Origin: Planctomycetaceae bacterium | Lineage (GTDB): Bacteria; Planctomycetota; Planctomycetia; Pirellulales; Thermoguttaceae | Direction: 5' to 3' | DNA length: 22,895 nt | NCBI GenBank assembly: GCA_031287585.1 | Contig: JAITST010000087.1 | Location: 1 to 22,895, forward strand | Shown: positions 8,313-14,202 of the stretch, piece by piece | Layout: the number at the start of each line of letters is the position of its first letter | Numbering within the stretch: position 1 is the stretch's first letter | Program-made: the position numbers and the translations under genes | Notes under the pieces: model-generated | What the model saw: the letters and a program-made list of their open reading frames with translations, nothing else | Databases searched by the model: none | Told to the model about the DNA's origin: nothing

Positions 8313-8991
8313 TAAAATTTTAAGAATCAGCGGCGTTTTCACGTTGTACTTTTGTACGAGTTTACTGTTCGCGTTCGCGTTACTTGGTACGTACCTGATG
8401 TTCGCGTGGAAGATTGACAGTACGAAGATGAACCGTATGTTAGCGTTGGCGCAAGGTTACGACGTTATGGAACACGAACGCCGTGTACAGGAAGAAGTTG
8501 AGAAGCGTATCGCCGACTTGACATCGGAACAGGTGTTAAATCTCCGTGCGGAACGGTTGCGGAACGAGGAGTTTATGCGAGACCAAAACTCCGGCGGCAG
8601 CGAGATAATTATTTCGGAGGGAAGAAAGATAGGAGACGAAATCAAGGAGTTGACAACGCAGCGTAGAAACTTTGAACAGCGTCTCATCGACTTAAAAAAG
8701 CAAGCGGAAGAGGCAGGTTTTCAAAGTGAAACGCAAATGATAGCAAAGATGAATCCCGAACTCGCGAAGCAGGCGTTGCTGAAAATTTTGAAGATGACCG
8801 GCGGTGTCGAACGTGTAATTATGATGTTTCGCGGAATGGACGTAAGTGACCGGCGGAAGATAATAGCGAAGTTTCAGGAAGAGCCGGAACTAGACGAGTT
8901 AGTAAAAGTCTTACAAAAAATTGGTGACGGCGAACCGGAAGCAACGCTGATAGACGACGCGAAAAAAGCGTTACCAGCAACAAACCAATAA
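8305..8991 (+). CDS. MotE-like membrane protein (flagellar)
   Basis: The 228-residue protein has one N-terminal membrane helix (about residues 12-36, VFTLYFCTSLLFAFALLGTY), a charged coiled coil (about 55-140), and a helical C-terminal domain (about 140-212: IAKMNPELAKQALLKIL, then FRGMDVSDRRKIIAKF) of the MgtE-N type found in MotE/YlxF-like proteins. In alphaproteobacteria MotE is a periplasmic chaperone that stabilises MotC; in firmicutes the equivalent gene lies beside fliJ and fliK as here. I infer a stator- or hook-related helper role facing the periplasm. It overlaps fliJ by 8 bases and is followed by fliK after 2 bases, so the three genes are translated together. Confidence 0.75.
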   Translation: MLDKILRISGVFTLYFCTSLLFAFALLGTYLMFAWKIDSTKMNRMLALAQGYDVMEHERRVQEEVEKRIADLTSEQVLNLRAERLRNEEFMRDQNSGGSEIIISEGRKIGDEIKELTTQRRNFEQRLIDLKKQAEEAGFQSETQMIAKMNPELAKQALLKILKMTGGVERVIMMFRGMDVSDRRKIIAKFQEEPELDELVKVLQKIGDGEPEATLIDDAKKALPATNQ

Positions 8992-8993
8992 CA

Positions 8994-10256
8994 ATGTCAA
9001 TCGTAACACCCGATTCAAGTACGCCGTTATACGTGTTGCCGAAAAACGCATCGGCGGACACGCTCGGTCGCGCACTATTCGCGGAGCAATTAGGTCGCAT
9101 GATGTCTGACGGTTTACTTAAACCAAACGAAAACATTACACGTGACCGTACAAAACAAATCGCAGCCGAATCAATACGTGAACGTAACGTAACAAATCAA
9201 AAATTAGCGTCGAAAAACGCGGTTGATAACTTATTACAGGAACGCCAAAACACAAAAACTGCAAACCAAGACCTGGCCGACAAAAACATCGAAAAACAAC
9301 AGCGGACAGAACAAAGAACCCAAGCCCGTCTAACAAAAAATCAAACAGAAAGAAACGATAATCAACTCAGAGAAAACGTCAGCGAAAACAAATTAACAGA
9401 GTCCAGTCCGATAAACAACGCGGTGAACAACGAACTGAATAATGTTTTACCGATGGTTTACAAACCATTGGTGCCGCAGCAGACAACGTTAGCGAACGCG
9501 GTAAACAGTAACTCGCTGGCGCAAAACATTCAAACACAACCAACCGCGATAAACCCGTTATCGCAAGTGCAATCAATGCAAACGACAGCAGTACCGCAAC
9601 CAATAATTGTACCGCCCCAGCAATCTTGGCAAATTCCGCAAACACCGCAACAAAGTATAGCGGTGACAATTTTCAGTACGAACGGAAAATCAAAAGACGA
9701 CGAAAACTGCGATGATAGCGACACAATCGAAAAAGAGTCAGAACAAAAGTCAAAAAAGAAAACAAAAAAAATGGGGTTGTTCAGTGAACTATTACAATCA
9801 ACGTTACCCCCGCAAACCGAACGAACACGTCCGCGTCAGGGTACCCAACGTTCAATCAACGGAGAACAAGTAATCCAGACAAGCATCCAACCACAGCAAA
9901 AAACAGAACAACAACCCCAAAACGCTTCGTCAAACAATATCCAAAATGAAAACAATGACGACAACAGAAAGCAGCGGGAAGAGCGAATAACATTCATACG
10001 CCGTGTAGCGGCAGCGATGCAATCCGCCGCGCAGCAAAACGGAATAATAAAAATCCGTATGCACCCGGAAGTACTTGGCAGCGTAATGTTAAGAGCAAAG
10101 ATGAAAGAAAACCGAATAACAGCACACCTGTTTGTTGAGTCGGAAGACGCAAAAAGGTTGTTGTTAGAAAATATGCCGGAACTAGAATCAAACCTGTCAA
10201 AACAAGGAGTAACGATAGAGGAGTTTAAGGTTCAAATATTTTTCCGCGGGGATTGA
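8994..10256 (+). CDS. fliK: Flagellar hook-length control protein FliK
   Basis: FliK measures hook length and switches export from hook to filament subunits. The 420-residue protein has an N/Q/T-rich, disordered ruler region (about 1-320), including strongly repetitive Q/N stretches, and ends in the compact Flg_hook domain (about 325-415). That domain contains IIKIRMHPEVLGSVMLRAKM and the closing LLLENMPELESNLSKQG, the classical L-x-P-x-x-LG-x-V pattern with M in place of the first L. The domain talks to FlhB in known systems. The gene is 2 bases behind the MotE-like gene and 128 bases before flgD. Confidence 0.9.
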   Translation: MSIVTPDSSTPLYVLPKNASADTLGRALFAEQLGRMMSDGLLKPNENITRDRTKQIAAESIRERNVTNQKLASKNAVDNLLQERQNTKTANQDLADKNIEKQQRTEQRTQARLTKNQTERNDNQLRENVSENKLTESSPINNAVNNELNNVLPMVYKPLVPQQTTLANAVNSNSLAQNIQTQPTAINPLSQVQSMQTTAVPQPIIVPPQQSWQIPQTPQQSIAVTIFSTNGKSKDDENCDDSDTIEKESEQKSKKKTKKMGLFSELLQSTLPPQTERTRPRQGTQRSINGEQVIQTSIQPQQKTEQQPQNASSNNIQNENNDDNRKQREERITFIRRVAAAMQSAAQQNGIIKIRMHPEVLGSVMLRAKMKENRITAHLFVESEDAKRLLLENMPELESNLSKQGVTIEEFKVQIFFRGD

Positions 10257-10329
10257 TATACAGAACGCGATATTCATACCTGCCTTTTAAGATATTTACA
10301 TTTTGAATACATAATTACGATTCTTCGCG

Positions 10330-10344
10330 TGACGATTGTCGTCA
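10330..10344. repeat. Small hairpin in the fliK-flgD gap
   Basis: TGACGA-TTG-TCGTCA, with the stem extendable by CGC/GCG around one bulged base. No T-run follows, so an mRNA structure near the flgD leader is more likely than a terminator. Low weight. Confidence 0.35.
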
Positions 10345-10384
10345 GCGTGAGTAAACCATTTAACAAGTAAGGAAACTTATTACT

Positions 10385-10801
10385 ATGTCCGCAATTTACG
10401 ATTATGCCGCATCAACATCCAGTTCGTCCACGACATCGAAAACGGGTGACGCGATGAATAACTTAACCACGTCAGACTTTTTAGCGATGATGGTAGCCGA
10501 GTTACAAAACCAAGACCCAATGAGTCCGATGGAGAACGCCGACATTCTCAATCAGATAAACCAGATTCGTTCAATCACATCGAGCGATAAACTTTCGACA
10601 ACGCTGGAAAGTGTAGCGTTAGGACAATCGTTCGTATCGGCATCAAGTCTGATAGGCAAAACGATAACGGGAAAAAGTGAAGCCGGAGCGGAAGTAACTG
10701 GAGCGGTTGACCGCGTAGTGTTTGAAAACGGGGTGCCAAGCATTTACGTAGGCGACGCAATAGTAAAACTAGAAAACATAACAGCAATCAAAAATACGTA
10801 G
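10385..10801 (+). CDS. flgD: Flagellar hook-assembly scaffold FlgD (short form)
   Basis: FlgD caps the growing hook and is needed for FlgE polymerisation. The N-terminal signature is clear: TSDFLAMMVAELQNQDPMSP (residues 29-48) followed by ENADILNQINQIRSI. At 138 residues the protein resembles the short firmicute FlgD; it keeps the segment LIGKTITG ... VTGAVDRVVFENG but lacks room for the full C-terminal tudor/FnIII pair of enteric FlgD. AAGGA near 10369-10373 supports the start. It is the last flagellar gene here; flgE, which usually follows, is absent, and an inverted repeat closes the operon. Confidence 0.92.
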   Translation: MSAIYDYAASTSSSSTTSKTGDAMNNLTTSDFLAMMVAELQNQDPMSPMENADILNQINQIRSITSSDKLSTTLESVALGQSFVSASSLIGKTITGKSEAGAEVTGAVDRVVFENGVPSIYVGDAIVKLENITAIKNT

Positions 10802-10817
10802 AATTTTTTTGGGGTGA

Positions 10818-10933
10818 GGGTGTGTAAAAAGTTTGTAGGTATATTTTGGCAGGGTATTCTATTGACAATCCCACGGGGCATTGTCGCAAAAAGTGGGGTG
10901 GTTATACAAAACCTACAAAAAGTTTACACACCC
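10818..10933. repeat. Large nested inverted repeat closing the flagellar operon
   Basis: The outer arms at 10818-10840 and 10911-10933 match at 20 of 23 positions (GGGTGTGTAAA ... TTTGTAGGT), with the three mismatches together in the middle. Inside, GACAAT (10864-10869) pairs with ATTGTC (10880-10885) around a C/G-rich centre. It lies between flgD and a strong promoter at 10961, so it may stop read-through or mark a fold-back element; the sequence does not decide which. Confidence 0.65.
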
Positions 10934-10960
10934 GATAGTCTGAAAAAATTTTTATCTGTA

Positions 10961-10988
10961 TTGACACGCAGGTGTTTTGGCTTATAAT
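10961..10988 (+). promoter_or_regulatory. Near-perfect sigma70 promoter of the DUF1559 gene
   Basis: TTGACA (10961-10966), 16-base spacer, TATAAT (10983-10988). Both hexamers are exact consensus. The expected start of transcription is about 10995, some 68 bases before ATG 11063. Confidence 0.85.
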
Positions 10989-10997
10989 ATACAATTT

Positions 10998-11022
10998 GAA
11001 GTTGCGAACAGTTCGCAACTTC
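10998..11022 (+). promoter_or_regulatory. Perfect hairpin at the expected transcription start
   Basis: GAAGTTGCGAA (10998-11008), loop CAG, TTCGCAACTTC (11012-11022): an 11-bp perfect stem placed at about +3 to +28. It could be an operator for a dimeric repressor or a 5' mRNA stability hairpin. No T-run follows it. Confidence 0.6.
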
Positions 11023-11062
11023 GCAACGAACACACCAAAACTTTTCACGAAAGGAAAGACAA

Positions 11063-12185
11063 ATGACAGACTTTGTAAAAACACAAATTAACACAATTTA
11101 CCAAATGTTAAAATGGGGGGGGGGGCGCAGTTTGCGGTAAATGCCGCGTTTTCTCTTCTCGTTCGGCTTTTACTTTGGTTGAACTTCTTGTTGTTATCGC
11201 CATTATTGGCGTTCTAATCGCTTTGCTCTTGCCTGCTGTGCAAGCCGCCCGTGAGGCGGCGCGACGAATGGCTTGTACAAACAAACTAAAACAGATTGTC
11301 CTTGCGGCTCATAACTACAACGATGTTCACAATGCGTTACCGGCACTTCGTGCCGGTACTCCCCGAAATAAACCCGGAAACGTTCTTGACCGTTTGAACA
11401 TTCGTTTTGCTTTGTTGCCGTTTCTGGAACAAACCGCCTTTCACGATCAGGGTAACGAAGCAACTACCCATTGTGCTGATGGTGCTGCCGGTTCCGTTTG
11501 GAGAACTACCATTGATGCGTATCTTTGTCCAAGCGACGGCGGCGATGTGAATCCGAGTGGGGCGGTTGGTGCCGCTAATTATTACTTCTTCATCAGCGAC
11601 AGAATTCACTATCCCTATACGTCTGGTTCTTTCACCAGTTATTCGATGTGCAGCGGTGTTTTCGCGAGTATGTATTGGACACAACTCGCCGCAATCGCAG
11701 ACGGCACGAGCAACACGATGGGAATGTCGGAAGGTGTAAGGGCTGCCGAACCGCGCGGGTTTGGCTCTTGTGTTACGGCAACATCGTTTGCGATGCCTGC
11801 GGACGTAACGCCGTTGTTCAATCGTTCGACGAAACAATACGTTTCAACAACCGGACTTACCGCCGCCCCGTTGAGAGGTTATCGTGCGTGGGATGGCGTG
11901 TTATTATTTACTGCTGTGATGGCAGCGGCACCGCCAAACAGTGTTCTTGTCGCAACCTCATCAGCACACACGAGCGGTCAATTTCTTCTCTCGCCGACAT
12001 CATTCCATTCGGGCGGAGTGAATGTTGCAATGATGGACGGTTCTATTCGTTTCATTTCTGACACGATTAACGTCGGCAACCAGTCGGCGGGGTATTGGGG
12101 TTACCCCAATTACACAAACCCAAGCCCGTATGGTGTTTGGGGCGGGCTGGTTACAAAGGCGGGCAGCGAATCGGTTTCGTTTTAG
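11063..12185 (+). CDS. DUF1559 prepilin-like protein, split by a G-tract frameshift
   Basis: DUF1559 proteins are planctomycete pseudopilin-like surface proteins. The body (from about 11112 to the stop) starts with the prepilin signature SAFTLVELLVVIAIIGVL, then LLLPAVQAAREAARRM, and ends with FHSGGVNVAMMDGSIRFIS, the DUF1559 C-terminal motif. The good upstream signals (consensus promoter, AAGGAAAG site) point to ATG 11063, which opens MTDFVKTQINTIYQMLKWGG. With the 11 G shown, this leader frame stops at TAA after RSLR, while the body frame has no ATG or GTG start; its only candidate is TTG 11175, inside the prepilin motif and therefore unlikely. With 10 (or 13) G the two frames join into about 373 residues. 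The gene is therefore off, phase-variable, corrected by slippage, or miscounted in assembly. Confidence 0.85.
11115..11125 (+). repeat. Homopolymer tract of 11 G
   Basis: Eleven consecutive G follow AAAAT at the 5' end of the DUF1559 gene. It is the only such tract I noticed in the window. It lies 52 bases inside the reading frame opened at 11063, so each change of length changes the frame. Confidence 0.95.
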
Positions 12186-12222
12186 CCAGCATAAAGTTAC
12201 CACAACTAACAGGAGATTTATT

Positions 12223-12657
12223 ATGAAACGTTTTATAATTTTGGTTTTGATTTGCTGCGTACTTGCAATATCTGCCGCGTGTAATAGGCGACCTGACCGA
12301 GGTACGATTCCGACGACAGTTACGGTCAAGTACAATGGCGAGCCGGTCTATGAGGCGGTGGTGGTTTTTATGGCTGCGGACAACTTCGCAAACGGTTTGA
12401 CGAACAAATCCGGCATCGCGAAAATGTCAACGTTCGAGGACGGGGACGGTTGTATCCCGAATACTTACACGGTGATAATTAAGAAAGACGAACTTGTCGA
12501 AGAGTTAGACCCAAACAAACCTGCGGGCGAAAACGTAATCAGTTCAAAGACGGTTTTTCACGTACCGCAAAAATACGGCGAATCCGCAAAATCGGGTTTG
12601 ACGGCGGTGGTTGAGAAAGACGGGAAGAACAATTTTGTGTTTGAACTCGTGGATTAG
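12223..12657 (+). CDS. Small lipoprotein, carboxypeptidase-regulatory-like fold
   Basis: The 144-residue protein has a lipoprotein signal: MKRFIILVLICCVLAIS followed by lipobox SAAC and N, so it should be anchored to a membrane. The mature part (GTIPTTVTVKYNGEPVYEAV, then VVFMAADN, TNKSGIAKMSTF, IPNTYTVIIKK) follows the beta-sandwich pattern of transthyretin/carboxypeptidase-regulatory-like domains that are common in planctomycete lipoproteins encoded beside DUF1559 genes. An AGGAG at 12211-12215 selects ATG 12223; a longer reading from 12130 would start inside the DUF1559 gene and has no site. It follows the DUF1559 stop by 37 bases, so the two are probably co-transcribed. Its precise role is unknown. 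Confidence 0.85.
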   Translation: MKRFIILVLICCVLAISAACNRRPDRGTIPTTVTVKYNGEPVYEAVVVFMAADNFANGLTNKSGIAKMSTFEDGDGCIPNTYTVIIKKDELVEELDPNKPAGENVISSKTVFHVPQKYGESAKSGLTAVVEKDGKNNFVFELVD

Positions 12658-12690
12658 GGGGCTATTGTATTGCCACGCCGATTGCAAGGT

Positions 12691-12880
12691 CATTTTTTAC
12701 AGGTAGGTAAGGATAAGGGTAGTTTTTTATATTAGACTTGTTCGGAAACGTGAAAATAGAGAAAATAGGCATTTTGGTTAAGCAGAATATCCCGCATTTT
12801 TCAACAATTACAACGACTCGTTTTAGTTTCCGAACAAGTCTATTCTATCCTTAACTAACCTTAACTATCTGTGAAAAATG
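12691..12880. repeat. Degenerate inverted repeat enclosing the MITE
   Basis: CATTTTTTACAG (12691-12702) pairs with CTGTGAAAAATG (12869-12880) at 11 of 12 positions, and the pairing continues less exactly inward (GTAAGGATA against TATCCTTAAC). The 106-bp element at 12735-12840 lies inside it, so the MITE seems to have entered an older palindrome. Confidence 0.5.
12733..12842. mobile_element. MITE-like element, copy 1 (106 bp, TA flanks)
   Basis: Terminal inverted repeats GACTTGTTCGGAAAC (12735-12749) and GTTTCCGAACAAGTC (12826-12840) are perfect, and TA stands at both outer ends as for a TA target duplication. No coding capacity. A second copy of identical length lies at 20144-20249 and differs at about 12 positions. 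TIR plus TA duplication is typical of IS630/Tc1-type or some IS5-type transposases; no such transposase is in the window. Confidence 0.85.
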
Positions 12881-12928
12881 AGAGTGTAAAAATAAATGGG
12901 AGATTTTATTTTCGATTAAATGCAATAA

Positions 12929-12976
12929 TTCACCAGTCGAGTAGGCGAGAGACACCTCGCCTACTCGACTGGTGAA
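12929..12976. repeat. Perfect 21-bp stem hairpin
   Basis: TTCACCAGTCGAGTAGGCGA(G) at 12929-12949 is exactly inverted at 12956-12976, with the 6-base loop AGACAC. It is followed by AAAAA rather than T. It is not shared with other repeats in the window. It may be a REP-like unit or a small structured RNA. Apart from this and the two palindromes before it, the 12658-13120 gap shows only a weak GC dyad followed by T7 near 13028-13052. Confidence 0.8.
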
Positions 12977-13120
12977 AAACCTATTACAATGGGGTCCACA
13001 CTTATTTTTCCTCCCTGAACTGACAAACCGTGTCCGCGCGGGGTTGTTTTTTTATTGGTTACGATATAGAATTGTTGTTTTTGGTAATCGTTTTATAGGG
13101 CACTATCATTAACAACACAG

Positions 13121-14179
13121 ATGACAACTTCACCATCAACTAAACCATCTTGGTATGACAGCCCGCTTATGCGTGCTGTACGTCGGGAACCGACGGCGCG
13201 AGTACCGGTTTGGCTTATGCGGCAGGCGGGGCGTTATATGGCGGAGTATCGTGATGTCAGGAAGAATATCGGATTCGTTGAACTATGCAAAACGCCTCGT
13301 CTCGCCGCTGATGTTATGTTGACTGCGGTTGACAAACTTGGTGTTGACGCTGCGATAATTTTTTCCGACATACTACTTGTTCTCGAACCGATGGGGATGT
13401 CTCTTACCTTTTCGGCGGGTGACGGTCCTGTGCTTGAACATCCGTTACGGACGCCGTCCGATGTCGAACGTATCACCGAACTTGCCGACGTTTCGCCGCT
13501 GCAATTTGTGTTCGACGTTGTTACCGAAACACGCTGCGGACTCGACCAACGTTTGCCGCTCATCGGGTTTTCCGGCGCACCATTCACGCTCGCCGGTTAT
13601 ATGATTGAAGGCGGCGGCAGCAACCAGTTTCTCGAAACGAAACGGTTTATGTATCGTTATCCCGATGCGTGGGAAAAGTTGATGGGGAAGTTGACCAACT
13701 CGCTCGCTCGCTATCTTCGCGGTCAAGTTGATGCTGGCGCGCAGGTTGTACAGATATTCGATAGTTGGGTTGGTTGCCTTTCGTGCGGTGATTATTCACG
13801 TTACGTTTTACCAGCAACGAAGCAACTCATCGCCCAACTGCGCGACATACCAACGATTTATTTTGGCACAGGTAATCCTGAATTGTTGACATTGATGAAG
13901 CAAGCGGGCAGCAGCGTTATCGGCGTTGATTGGCGGATAGACATCGCGGCAGCTTGCGAACGGCTCGGTAACGACGTGGCGATACAAGGTAATCTTGACC
14001 CGGCGATTTTGTTGTCTGAACCGGAAATTGTACGTAACAAAACGCTAAACATATTGCGAAAAATAAATGGTCGCGACGGTTACATTTTCAATTTAGGTCA
14101 CGGCATATTACCGCAAACACCGGTAGAGAATGTAGTGACGCTGGTGGAGACGGTTCACGGGTATAACGTTCGGAGTTAG
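13121..14179 (+). CDS. hemE: Uroporphyrinogen decarboxylase HemE
   Basis: HemE removes the four acetate carboxyls of uroporphyrinogen III to give coproporphyrinogen III in cytoplasmic heme synthesis. The 352-residue length is normal. Family motifs are PVWLMRQAGRYMAEYRDVR (about residues 29-47), IIFSDILLVLEPMG (with the catalytic aspartate), GFSGAPFTLAGYMIEGGGS (about 148-166), FDSWVGCLS and the C-terminal FNLGHGILPQTPVENV with the conserved histidine. No Shine-Dalgarno site stands before ATG 13121, as often in this phylum. The next gene starts only 23 bases after the stop, so an mRNA shared with the AAA protein is likely; I see no functional link between them. Confidence 0.97.
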   Translation: MTTSPSTKPSWYDSPLMRAVRREPTARVPVWLMRQAGRYMAEYRDVRKNIGFVELCKTPRLAADVMLTAVDKLGVDAAIIFSDILLVLEPMGMSLTFSAGDGPVLEHPLRTPSDVERITELADVSPLQFVFDVVTETRCGLDQRLPLIGFSGAPFTLAGYMIEGGGSNQFLETKRFMYRYPDAWEKLMGKLTNSLARYLRGQVDAGAQVVQIFDSWVGCLSCGDYSRYVLPATKQLIAQLRDIPTIYFGTGNPELLTLMKQAGSSVIGVDWRIDIAAACERLGNDVAIQGNLDPAILLSEPEIVRNKTLNILRKINGRDGYIFNLGHGILPQTPVENVVTLVETVHGYNVRS

Positions 14180-14202
14180 TCATCATTTACAACATACAAA
14201 CT

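Noticed and set aside
11175..12185. TTG 11175 as the start of the DUF1559 protein
   Set aside because: It lies inside the prepilin FTLVELL motif and would remove the leader and cleavage site; promoter and ribosome site point to ATG 11063.
12130..12222. N-terminal extension of the lipoprotein back to 12130
   Set aside because: It overlaps the DUF1559 gene end, has no ribosome site, and would bury the lipoprotein signal peptide; AGGAG selects 12223.
13028..13052. Possible intrinsic terminator (CCGCGCGG dyad followed by T7)
   Set aside because: The stem is short, and the nearest upstream gene ends about 370 bases earlier; not strong enough to list.
12658..13120. CRISPR array or tRNA in the palindrome-rich gap
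   Set aside because: The repeats are inverted pairs without regular spacers, and no cloverleaf was seen.
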